A DNA stretch of 64,000 bases from Lachnospiraceae bacterium. GTDB taxonomy: Bacteria > Bacillota > Clostridia > Lachnospirales > Lachnospiraceae. The position numbers and the translations under genes were made by a program. Shown piece after piece: positions 52,574-60,398 of this stretch. The stretch is taken from NCBI GenBank assembly GCA_022796795.1, contig JAAWJI010000002.1:1-64000 (forward strand), in the 5' to 3' direction. Numbering within the stretch: the stretch's first letter is position 1; every line of letters begins with the position of its first letter. A model generated the notes under the pieces. The model searched no databases. It was not told the DNA's origin and saw only the letters and a list, made by a program, of their open reading frames with translations.

Positions 52574-53344
52574 CTATAAAACCATAAATGGCTGCTCCAC
52601 TGGCGCCGTATAAACCTGAAGCTCCGGACAATGTTTCTCCAGAAACTTTCGCAGATCTTCTATATAAATATGCTCGATACCGTAATGACCTGCATCAATC
52701 ACGGCAATTCCCGCATCCCACAGATCAATGCCTGTGTGGTGATCTATATCTCCTGTAATCAGCACCTCTGCCCCGCAGGCTTTGGCCGCTCCCGCCATAC
52801 TCTTTCCGGCCCCGGGAGAAAGGGCAGTGCGGCGCACCTGTGCCTTTGGATCCCCAAACACCTTTACATTGGGAAGATCAAAGCGCTGTCGCACAAGCAT
52901 GGCGCAGTTCTCCACTGTCATGACCTCCGGCAGTATGCCTATTCGTCCGATGCCCTCTCCCCCATATACCTCCTCCAACACAACGGTTTCCGTCAGTCCC
53001 AAGCATTCTGCCGCCAAATCCGCCAGCCCCAGCACATCGTAGTTGGTGTGCATGGAATAACAGGACATGCCTGCGGCCAGCACAGCCAGCACCCTGCGGC
53101 CAGAAACCGTATCCGTCGTCACCTGGCGGATGCTCTCAAACAGCAGGGGGTGATGGGTCAAAAGCAGCTGGGCCCCTGCCTCGCGGGCGGCTCCAATGGT
53201 TTTCTCCGTGGCGTCCAACGCCACATACACGGTCTCCACCTGTTGATTCCTGTCACCCACCTGCAAGCCTGTATTGTCCCAGCTGCAGGCGTAGGTACGA
53301 GGATAACGCTTCTCAATTCTCTCTATGATCTCCTGTAATACCAT
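52574..53344 (-). CDS. Nif3-like dinuclear metal centre protein (YqfO type)
   Basis: 256 residues, Nif3/DUF34 family. Metal ligands are visible in LLLTHHPLLFESI, DVLGLADLAAE, ITGDIDHHTG and IDAGHYGIEH. Family members are toroidal hexamers with two metals; a GTP cyclohydrolase II-like or general metal-chaperone role has been suggested. It normally follows trmK, as here. Its ribosome binding region is part of the 53-bp tandem repeat. Confidence 0.93.
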   Translation of the reverse strand: MVLQEIIERIEKRYPRTYACSWDNTGLQVGDRNQQVETVYVALDATEKTIGAAREAGAQLLLTHHPLLFESIRQVTTDTVSGRRVLAVLAAGMSCYSMHTNYDVLGLADLAAECLGLTETVVLEEVYGGEGIGRIGILPEVMTVENCAMLVRQRFDLPNVKVFGDPKAQVRRTALSPGAGKSMAGAAKACGAEVLITGDIDHHTGIDLWDAGIAVIDAGHYGIEHIYIEDLRKFLEKHCPELQVYTAPVEQPFMVL

Positions 53345-53347
53345 AGA

Positions 53348-53470
53348 CTTCCCTCCCTTTTCTTCCTCTTATAATCTGAATCCTTCCTGCAAGCCCAAGG
53401 CTTCCCTCTCGGTTCTTCCTCCTATACACCGAATCCTTTCCGCAAACCTGAGGCTTACTGCAAACCCAGG
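53348..53470. repeat. 53-bp imperfect tandem repeat between trmK and nif3
   Basis: Unit A 53348-53400 and unit B 53401-53453 are exactly adjacent and match at about 41 of 53 positions. A truncated third copy (53454-53470) follows. Unit A also contains AGATTATAA, the end of the trmK gene with its stop, and finishes with the purine-rich ribosome binding site of nif3. This fills the whole gap between the two genes. Confidence 0.75.
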
Positions 53471-53486
53471 ACTTTAAAATTTCTAC

Positions 53487-54305
53487 TTATAATCTCCGCA
53501 GCTCCTGACCGCAGGTCTCCAGAAGCACAAGCATTTCCTCCACCTGACGCCGTCGTTTTTCGGTCCGCTCCCCCTGTGTCTGGGAAAGCCCTTCCAGGAT
53601 CTGCCTCTGCACGGAAATGCTTTTCTCCACAAACCCAAGAAGCTCCTGAGGATTCTGCTGCAGCCCTATCCTGCCGAAATAATATTCTGCCTCCCGAAGA
53701 ACCGCGGCTTTATCTGTCAGGTCTAATCCGCTCTCAGACAACCCGGTCTCTTCTCTCCCGCCAGAAAACACTTCCGCCCCCGGCTCCAGCCTACATCTGT
53801 GTCCTTCCTTCTCTTCCTGCCAAAAAAAATCTCCGGGCCGCACCTTCAAGATAGGATAGTATTTCCCCTCCTCATACACCATGGCCTCCCTGGTGATCTC
53901 ATACCCCGCCGCCTCCAGATAGCGACGCATGGCATACAGCTCAGACTGGGGCTGCAAAATCAGCTCCGGCACCTGAGAGAGTATTCTTTTCCCCTCCTCC
54001 AGGATCCGCTGCATCAGCGCCCCGCCCATGCCGGCAATGAGCACCGTATCCGCTTCCCCGGCTCCCAGGGCATGTACCCCGTCAGACAGACGGGTCTCTA
54101 TGTAATCTTCATAACCAAACTGCCGGATATGCTCCCTGGCCCGCTCTAAGGGGCCCGGATTAATGTCCATGGCAATAGCCCGGGGAATCTTTTTTTTCTC
54201 TATAAGATAAATGGGAACATATCCATGATCTGTTCCCACATCTGCCAGACAATGCCCGGGTGTAACCAGGCCGGCCAGCGCCGCCAATCTCTTTGACAGC
54301 TGCAT
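53487..54305 (-). CDS. trmK: tRNA (adenine(22)-N1)-methyltransferase TrmK
   Basis: 272 residues. Class I methyltransferase: LSKRLAALAGLVTPGHCLAD, VGTDHGYVPIYLIEKKK, AMDINPGPLERAREHI and VLIAGMGGALMQRIL, followed by a C-terminal helical coiled-coil-like region (about 200-272), both characteristic of TrmK. It methylates A22 in the D-loop of tRNA(Ser) and others. Located after rpoD, as in many Firmicutes. Confidence 0.93.
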   Translation of the reverse strand: MQLSKRLAALAGLVTPGHCLADVGTDHGYVPIYLIEKKKIPRAIAMDINPGPLERAREHIRQFGYEDYIETRLSDGVHALGAGEADTVLIAGMGGALMQRILEEGKRILSQVPELILQPQSELYAMRRYLEAAGYEITREAMVYEEGKYYPILKVRPGDFFWQEEKEGHRCRLEPGAEVFSGGREETGLSESGLDLTDKAAVLREAEYYFGRIGLQQNPQELLGFVEKSISVQRQILEGLSQTQGERTEKRRRQVEEMLVLLETCGQELRRL

Positions 54306-54382
54306 CTCTATTCTCTCCCTGCTGAATCCAGTCCGAAACCTTTTAAGCTTCTCACGAAGTCCCCTTAAGCCCTAAGCTTCGC

Positions 54383-54514
54383 TTCCTCCGTATCGCCCTA
54401 AAGCCCCGACTATTTTTCATCGAAAAAATTCTTAAACTTTCGGCTGTTTTCATCCCAATAGTCCGTAAGCTTTCGGCTGCTTTAATCCAAATAATCCTTA
54501 AGCTTCCGACTGCG
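54383..54514. repeat. 33-bp tandem repeats made from the rpoD 3' end
   Basis: The last 33 bases of rpoD including its stop (54482-54514) are repeated downstream at 54449-54481 (26 of 33 equal to the gene copy) and 54416-54448 (25 of 33 equal to the previous copy). A degenerate copy follows at 54383-54415. In frame, the gene copy reads SRKLKDYLD-stop; the next two read SRKLTDYWDE and SRKFKNFFDE. The stop TAA in the gene corresponds to GAA in these copies. The rest of the 176-base gap shows only more degraded AAGCTTA fragments. Confidence 0.85.
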
Positions 54515-55585
54515 GCTGGGATGGCGAAGCTTCCGCAGCGCCTTGGCCTCGATCTGCCGGATCCGCTCTCTGGTTACATTAAACTCCTTGCCCACTTCCT
54601 CCAGGGTTCTGGCCCGGCCGTCATCCAGTCCGAAACGCAGGCGCAGTACCTTCTGCTCCCGCTCAGTCAGAGTGCCCAGCACCTCCACCAGCTGCTCTTT
54701 CAGCAGGGTAAAGGCTGCCGCATCCGCTGGAACAGGTACATTGTCATCCTGAATGAAGTCTCCCAAATGGCTGTCCTCCTCCTCGCCAATGGGCGTCTCC
54801 AGGGAAACCGGTTCCTGGGAAATCTTCAGGATCTCCCGCACCCGCTCCACAGGAAGCTTCATCTCCTCGGCAATCTCCTCCGGAGTAGGCTCTCTTCCCA
54901 GCTCCTGCAAAAGCTGCCTAGACACCCGGATAAGCTTGTTGATGGTCTCCACCATATGCACGGGAATCCGAATGGTACGGGCCTGGTCTGCAATGGCCCG
55001 GGTAATGGCCTGGCGGATCCACCAGGTAGCATAGGTACTGAATTTGAAGCCTTTGCGGTAGTCAAACTTCTCCACCGCCTTAATAAGGCCCAGATTTCCC
55101 TCCTGAATCAGATCCAGAAACAGCATGCCCCGGCCTACATAACGCTTGGCAATGCTGACCACCAGACGCAAATTTGCCTCTGCCAGACGTTTCTTGGCCT
55201 CCTCATCTCCCAGCTCCAGCCTTTTGGCCAGCTCGATCTCTTCCTCTGCGCTCAAAAGCGGAACCTTTCCTATCTCCTTCAAATACATGCGGACCGGGTC
55301 CTCGATGCTGACTCCGTCCGGTACGGAAAGATCGATCTGTTCTACGTCCACGTCATCCTCTTCGCTGAGAATGATCTCATCATCCGGATCATCCTCTGTG
55401 ATCCGCAGGACGTCAATGTTGCTGGCTTCCAGAAAATCCAGGATTTTTTCAAAATGCTCGGAATCCAGCTCCATATCTGAGAAGAAGTCGCTGATTTCCT
55501 GGTATTCCAGAATATTCTTTTTCTTTTTGGCCAGAATCAGCAATTCTTTCAGCTTCTCCTCAAATTTTCTCATGTTCTCTTCCAT
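54482..55585 (-). CDS. rpoD: RNA polymerase primary sigma factor RpoD
   Basis: 367 residues, vegetative sigma-70. Region 1.2 ([20 protein letters not shown]), region 2 ([20 protein letters not shown] and [20 protein letters not shown]), region 3 ([20 protein letters not shown]) and region 4.2 helix-turn-helix ([20 protein letters not shown]). The frame is open to 55603, but GAAGGATGG lies 6 bases before the ATG at 55585. Third gene of dgt-dnaG-rpoD. Confidence 0.97.
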   Translation of the reverse strand: MEENMRKFEEKLKELLILAKKKKNILEYQEISDFFSDMELDSEHFEKILDFLEASNIDVLRITEDDPDDEIILSEEDDVDVEQIDLSVPDGVSIEDPVRMYLKEIGKVPLLSAEEEIELAKRLELGDEEAKKRLAEANLRLVVSIAKRYVGRGMLFLDLIQEGNLGLIKAVEKFDYRKGFKFSTYATWWIRQAITRAIADQARTIRIPVHMVETINKLIRVSRQLLQELGREPTPEEIAEEMKLPVERVREILKISQEPVSLETPIGEEEDSHLGDFIQDDNVPVPADAAAFTLLKEQLVEVLGTLTEREQKVLRLRFGLDDGRARTLEEVGKEFNVTRERIRQIEAKALRKLRHPSRSRKLKDYLD

Positions 55586-55623
55586 TTTGTTCCATCCTTC
55601 CATAACTTGTTAGTATTTTATCC

Positions 55624-57390
55624 TTAATCCAAAGAAATATGCAATCGCTCTAATTCCCGCTTTTTCGCCACCAAACGCTGCAGTCCTGCCATATCTGCAG
55701 AATCCAGCTGTTCAATAGCTGCAGCCAGACTATTTTGCTTGACTCTTCTTATGGCCTCCTGTAAGGCTTTCTCTGTCTCTGCCCGGGTTCCCTCCTGCTT
55801 CAGCGAAGTGTGAAACATGGCGGCCACCTGCCTTTGTTCCTCCGTATCCGTAAAATGGCTGATGACAGCCGCCGGATTGCAGCTGCCATGATCCAGCTGC
55901 TCGTAAAGCTTTTCCGCCACCTGTCTGTAGATCCCTTCCGTGAACTCCTCGGGCTTCAGGTAGCGCCGGATAGCCGCAGCCATGCCCTCGTCGGAGATGA
56001 GCCAGGTACAGATCAGCCTCTGAGCATTTTCCAGCCCGTCCGGCCTTTCCTTTTTCCTGCCTGCACTCTGCCTTGGTCTGGACACAGGCGGCACTCCCCC
56101 TAAAGCCATGCCGCGCCGCTCCACCAACTGCTTCAATGTCTGGTAGCCAATTCCATACTGCTTAGCAATGGCTTCTATATAATTATTTCGCTCCAGCTCT
56201 TCTGTAAAAGCCAGAAGCTTCCTTGCCGTCTCCTCAAAAAATTCGGTCTTTCGGGCCGGATCTCCCAGATCATAGGACCGCTCCAGCACTTCCACCTCAA
56301 AGAGAAAGCTGCTGGAAGCCTGATCCATCCGCTCCTGAAAGGCCTCTACCCCCAGGTTTTTGATAAATTCATCCGGATCCTTGTAGGGCTTCATATTGAT
56401 CACCCGGGCGGAGAGTCCCGCCTCCTTCAGGAGAGGAATGGCACGCAAGGCCGCCTTGGTGCCCGCCTCGTCGCTGTCATAGGTAATCAACACCTCATTG
56501 GTATAGCGCTTCAGCAAAAGACACTGCTGCTCGGTCAGGGCCGTGCCAAGAGATGCCACAGCCTGGGAAAAGCCTGCCTGATGAAGAGCAATGACGTCCA
56601 TGTATCCCTCGCAGATAATCATGTTGGACTTCCTGGAGCTTTTGGCCAGGTTCAGTCCATAGAGATTCCGGCTCTTGTCAAAAAGAGGCGTCTCCGGGGA
56701 ATTCAGGTATTTAGGCTTGGCATCCCCCATGACCCGGCCGCCGAATCCTATAACCCGATGATTCCGGTCCATAATGGGAAACATGACCCGATTCCAGAAC
56801 TTGTCATAGGCCCCTCGTTGCTCATCCATCTGGATCAGACCAGACTCCTTCAAAAGCTCATCCGAATATGCTTTTTTCTTTAAAAACTGATAGAGTTCAT
56901 TGCTGTATTTGCTGGAATATCCCAGTCCGAATCTGCGGATGGTTTCCTGGGAAAGGCCCCGGCCCCGCAGATATTCCCATGCCTGCCTGCCGCCCTCCTG
57001 CTTCAAAAGCTGGTAATAATGAACGGCAGCTTCTTTATGTATCTGTAAGAGCAGGCTCTTTCGGTCCGCCTGCCGCTTTGCCTCCGGAGAATACTCCTCC
57101 CTGGGCAGCTCCATCCCGCAGCGCTGGGCTAAAACCTGCAGCGCCTCTGGAAAGGAATAATTTTCGTATTCCTTTAAAAAGGTAAATACATTTCCTCCTG
57201 CGCCGCAGCCAAAACAATAGTATACCTGCTTGTCCTGGGAAACGGAAAAGGACGGTGATTTTTCGTTGTGAAATGGGCACAATCCCACATAACTGTTCCC
57301 CTGACGCTTCAGCTTCACATAACCGGAGATCACGTCCACAATGTCATTGCGGCTGCGTACCTCCTCCACCAATTCCTCCGGATAGTACAT
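55624..57390 (-). CDS. dnaG: DNA primase DnaG
   Basis: 588 residues. N-terminal CHC2 zinc domain (CPFHNEKSPSFSVS, then YYCFGCGAGG), the RNA polymerase core (about 115-330) with FGGRVMGDAKPKYLNSPETP and the TOPRIM motif IICEGYMDVIALHQAGF plus TYDSDEAG, and a C-terminal helicase-binding region (about 440-588). Makes RNA primers for replication. Placed 20 bases behind dgt and 38 bases ahead of rpoD. Confidence 0.97.
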   Translation of the reverse strand: MYYPEELVEEVRSRNDIVDVISGYVKLKRQGNSYVGLCPFHNEKSPSFSVSQDKQVYYCFGCGAGGNVFTFLKEYENYSFPEALQVLAQRCGMELPREEYSPEAKRQADRKSLLLQIHKEAAVHYYQLLKQEGGRQAWEYLRGRGLSQETIRRFGLGYSSKYSNELYQFLKKKAYSDELLKESGLIQMDEQRGAYDKFWNRVMFPIMDRNHRVIGFGGRVMGDAKPKYLNSPETPLFDKSRNLYGLNLAKSSRKSNMIICEGYMDVIALHQAGFSQAVASLGTALTEQQCLLLKRYTNEVLITYDSDEAGTKAALRAIPLLKEAGLSARVINMKPYKDPDEFIKNLGVEAFQERMDQASSSFLFEVEVLERSYDLGDPARKTEFFEETARKLLAFTEELERNNYIEAIAKQYGIGYQTLKQLVERRGMALGGVPPVSRPRQSAGRKKERPDGLENAQRLICTWLISDEGMAAAIRRYLKPEEFTEGIYRQVAEKLYEQLDHGSCNPAAVISHFTDTEEQRQVAAMFHTSLKQEGTRAETEKALQEAIRRVKQNSLAAAIEQLDSADMAGLQRLVAKKRELERLHISLD

Positions 57391-57410
57391 TCTCTTTCTC
57401 GCACCTCTTC

Positions 57411-58424
57411 TCAGCGCACGCTCCAGACCTTAGGCACATAGATTTCCTCAAAGGTCTCTGTGGCAAACTGATCCGTCATTCCTGAAATATAGTCGCAGAT
57501 CACCCGGTTGGGATCCTCCCCCCGCTCTTCCATGAGCCGTCTATACTTGGGCGGAAGCGTATCCAGGTGCTTCTGATAGTAGGCAAACAATTCCTGCAAA
57601 AGTTTCTCGGCCTTTTCCTCCTGGCCCTTTGCCCTGGGATTGGTGTACACCTGGCGGAACATGAATTTCCGCAGCTCTCCCATGGCCGTTTCCACCTCCC
57701 GGGACATACAGATATCCGGCTTTCCCAGGCTTTGAAAAATCACATCATGAATCAAGGTGTTGAGTCTCTCCCTGGTGGTAACTCCCAGGATCTTCCGGTA
57801 ATCCTGAGGGATCTCCTCTTCCAGCAGAATGCCGCCCCGGATAGCGTCGTCAATATCGTGGTTAATATAGGCGATCTTGTCGGACAGTCGCACAATTTTT
57901 CCTTCCAGGGTATGAGGCCTGCCTGCCGTAGGATGATTCCGAATCCCGTCCCGCACCTCCCAGGTCAGATTCAATCCCTCTCCCTTTTTCTCCAGCAGCT
58001 CCACCACCCGCACGCTCTGCTCATTGTGGGAAAACCCGCAGGCGGACACCTGATCCAGAGCCCGTTCTCCTGCGTGGCCAAAGGGCGCATGACCCAGATC
58101 ATGGCCCAGGGCAATGGCCTCGGTCAGCTCCTCATTGAGCCGCAGGGCCCGGGCCACCGTCCGGGCAATCTGGGATACCTCCAGAGTGTGAGTAAGTCTG
58201 GTGCGGTAATGGTCGCCTTTGGGGGTGAGAAATACCTGGGTCTTGTGCTTCAGACGGCGGAAGGACTTGCAGTGTACAATCCGGTCCCGGTCTCTTTGAT
58301 ACACAGGGCGGATATCGCAGGGCGGCTCCTGCCGGTCTCTGCCTCTTGACTGACTGCTCAGCGAAGCATAAGGACTCAGCATGGTTTTCTCCCACTGCTC
58401 CATTTCCTGACGGATAGACTGCAT
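57411..58424 (-). CDS. dgt: Deoxyguanosinetriphosphate triphosphohydrolase
   Basis: 337 residues. HD-type dGTPase: FRRLKHKTQVFLTPKGDHYR, RLTHTLEVSQIARTVARAL, ALGHDLGHAPFGHAGERAL, and LSDKIAYINHDIDDAI. The frame extends to 58511, but the ATG at 58424 has GGGGGA 7 bases upstream and gives the usual length. First gene of the primase/sigma block. The 216 bases between it and lrgB show no clear promoter or gene. Confidence 0.92.
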   Translation of the reverse strand: MQSIRQEMEQWEKTMLSPYASLSSQSRGRDRQEPPCDIRPVYQRDRDRIVHCKSFRRLKHKTQVFLTPKGDHYRTRLTHTLEVSQIARTVARALRLNEELTEAIALGHDLGHAPFGHAGERALDQVSACGFSHNEQSVRVVELLEKKGEGLNLTWEVRDGIRNHPTAGRPHTLEGKIVRLSDKIAYINHDIDDAIRGGILLEEEIPQDYRKILGVTTRERLNTLIHDVIFQSLGKPDICMSREVETAMGELRKFMFRQVYTNPRAKGQEEKAEKLLQELFAYYQKHLDTLPPKYRRLMEERGEDPNRVICDYISGMTDQFATETFEEIYVPKVWSVR

Positions 58425-58640
58425 CTTTTGATCCCCCACACTCAAGCCCCCTTTTTTCCCTTCTATAAATATAATTCCGTGTCCAATAAAAAAATCCTTC
58501 TTTTTCTCCAAAAAAATTCTGCCAGAGTACAGAGCGCCCGTCTAAGAGCAAAATCGCCGCCTAAACGGCAAGAAAATGCCTTTGCCTATGGGTGCCAACA
58601 GGCCCAGGCCCAAGGGATTTCAATCGTCACACCCCGGCCG

Positions 58641-59333
58641 TCACCAGAGTCCGGCCATAATCGGAGCCAGCACAACCGTAATCACACCAGCTACCACAAT
58701 GGCAAGTCCGCTCATGGCTCCCTGGATCTCCCCAATCTCCACGGCCCGGGAAGTTCCCAGGGCATGAGAGCATGTGCCGATGGCTAATCCCTGTGCCACC
58801 GGATCCTGAATGCGAAAAATCCGAAACATCACAGGCGCCATAATCGCTCCGGTAAAGCCTGCCACCATGATTCCGATAATGGTGATGGAGGACATGGCCT
58901 GAAGTTTCTCCGCCACTCCCAGGGCCATGGCCGTGGTAATAGACTTGGGCAGCATAGAGCGATATAGAATCTCATCCAAACCAGCCAGCCTGCAGAGAAA
59001 CAAAATTCCCAGCGCACTGGCCAAACAGCCGGACAGCACTCCGGCCAGAATGGCAGCCAGGTTGTCTTTTAGGACCTGAAGCTTCCGGTACAGGGGCACA
59101 GCCAGACATACTGTGGAAGGCGTGAGAAAATGCTGCAGATAATTGGCGCCCTTCTGGTAGGTCTCCACATCAATGTGGAACACCAGCAAAAACACCACCA
59201 CCAGAACCGTAGCAATCAACAGGGGATTGCAGAGAGAAAACCGAATCTTTTTTGCCGCAAGAGTCCCCAGCCAGTAGGCCAGAAGGGTCAGCACAAATCC
59301 AAAATAAACGGAATCCTTTAAAAGCTCATTCAT
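58641..59333 (-). CDS. lrgB: LrgB/CidB family membrane protein
   Basis: 230 residues with about seven hydrophobic helices. LrgB family signatures: LTPSTVCLAVPLYRKLQ, LPKSITTAMALGVAEKLQ, GTCSHALGTSRAVEIGEIQG. Together with LrgA it forms the holin-like pair linked in S. aureus to murein hydrolase export and pyruvate/overflow metabolism. Start overlaps the lrgA end by 8 bases. Confidence 0.9.
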   Translation of the reverse strand: MNELLKDSVYFGFVLTLLAYWLGTLAAKKIRFSLCNPLLIATVLVVVFLLVFHIDVETYQKGANYLQHFLTPSTVCLAVPLYRKLQVLKDNLAAILAGVLSGCLASALGILFLCRLAGLDEILYRSMLPKSITTAMALGVAEKLQAMSSITIIGIMVAGFTGAIMAPVMFRIFRIQDPVAQGLAIGTCSHALGTSRAVEIGEIQGAMSGLAIVVAGVITVVLAPIMAGLW

Positions 59334-59733
59334 GTTCTCCTCCTTTTACACGGTCCTGTCCTGTCACAGAGCCGGATTTAGACTTCCTTCCTACATGCCG
59401 GATTAGAAACTGGGTTACATGTCCGGTGACTACCATAGTCAGAAGGGCTGTTACAAAGGAGATCAAAACCAGCGCCAAAATACTGTCCTTCACCAGAGGA
59501 TAGGTGTCAATAATGCTGATTCCCGGGGAGACAAAAAAGACGGGCATGACCAGCAGCAAATAATCCGCTGTCTCCTCCACCTGTTCCAGGCGAATGATCT
59601 TCAAACACAGACATAAAAACAAAAGAAGCATCCCATAAACACTTCCCGGAACCGGGAGAGGCAGCACTGTGCTCAGGAATTCCCCCACAAAAGAGATGCC
59701 GGCGATAACCGTCATCTGTTTGATATATTTCAT
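59326..59733 (-). CDS. lrgA: LrgA/CidA family holin-like protein
   Basis: 135 residues with four transmembrane helices. Conserved segments LPLPVPGSVYGMLLLFLCL and MPVFFVSPGISIID. Holin-like partner of LrgB in the next frame. AGGAG lies 6 bases before the ATG and within the end of the DUF5662 gene region. Confidence 0.88.
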   Translation of the reverse strand: MKYIKQMTVIAGISFVGEFLSTVLPLPVPGSVYGMLLLFLCLCLKIIRLEQVEETADYLLLVMPVFFVSPGISIIDTYPLVKDSILALVLISFVTALLTMVVTGHVTQFLIRHVGRKSKSGSVTGQDRVKGGEHE

Positions 59734-59743
59734 AATCTACTCC

Positions 59744-60397
59744 TCATTTCTTCTTTCTGACCTTTGTCCTCTTGCATCCGGTCAGCTGGGAAAGACTGCT
59801 TCCGTGTCCCGCTTTTTCCAATCGTTCTGCGGACAAGAGATACCGCCTGGGAATCCGGGGATATTCCTTCTTTCCTACAAGATATCGACGGATATAGGCA
59901 AAAGTATAATCCTCTCCCTTTCGATCCAGCATGTGCAGAAGATATTCCAGCAGGGCCCTGGTCTTAGGATGTATCATATAAGCCTCTTTTCCCTTCTCAT
60001 AGTAGCGCAGAGGCTGATGCTGGTTATAGCGGCCTCCCCTGTAGATCTTGGAGGCCGCTATCCGGTCCATCATCATTTCCGCCACATATTTGTTTGGCAT
60101 CTTCATGCCGGCCATGCCCTTTACAGGCCCCAGGGAATAGTCAATCCAGTATTCATAATGATGCTTATTGCGCCCCTTGTGATGGAGCCAGGCTGCCGAA
60201 TATCCCTTGTCCTCCCGCTCCGCATTGTTGGGGCTGCGGTAGCCCTGGTAATACCAACACCCCGGAATAAATTCCGAGGGCGTATATTTGGAGAGATCAT
60301 GCAAAAGTCCCTGCCAGTACAGTCCAATGCGGAAGCAATGCTTCATCACCAGCAGCCTGTGTCTCGTTATCGTCAAAAAATGTCCTGTTATATTCAT
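59744..60397 (-). CDS. DUF5662 family protein
   Basis: About 217 residues, rich in His and aromatic residues. Core: LLVMKHCFRIGLYWQGLLHD, LSKYTPSEFIPG, AWLHHKGRNKHHYEYWID, which resembles HD-type metal sites (L-H-D and H-H-K). Usually annotated DUF5662 with unknown role. The ATG at 60397 comes 1 base after the glgX-like stop; a TTG at 60409 is also in frame. Weak ribosome binding site, so translation is probably coupled. Confidence 0.8.
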   Translation of the reverse strand: MNITGHFLTITRHRLLVMKHCFRIGLYWQGLLHDLSKYTPSEFIPGCWYYQGYRSPNNAEREDKGYSAAWLHHKGRNKHHYEYWIDYSLGPVKGMAGMKMPNKYVAEMMMDRIAASKIYRGGRYNQHQPLRYYEKGKEAYMIHPKTRALLEYLLHMLDRKGEDYTFAYIRRYLVGKKEYPRIPRRYLLSAERLEKAGHGSSLSQLTGCKRTKVRKKK

Positions 60398-60398
60398 G

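Noticed and set aside
52449-52631. 60-codon frame and an 18-base period repeat (TCTGCATCC at 52517 and 52535) between nif3 and the kinase gene
   Set aside because: The frame is antisense-free but has no family pattern; the repeat is only two short copies and may be chance.
58590-58650. Possible fourth gene-end duplication after lrgB (GGCCGG...TGACG twice)
   Set aside because: Only about 20 bases with gaps; too short to separate from chance, unlike the kinase, trmK/nif3 and rpoD cases.
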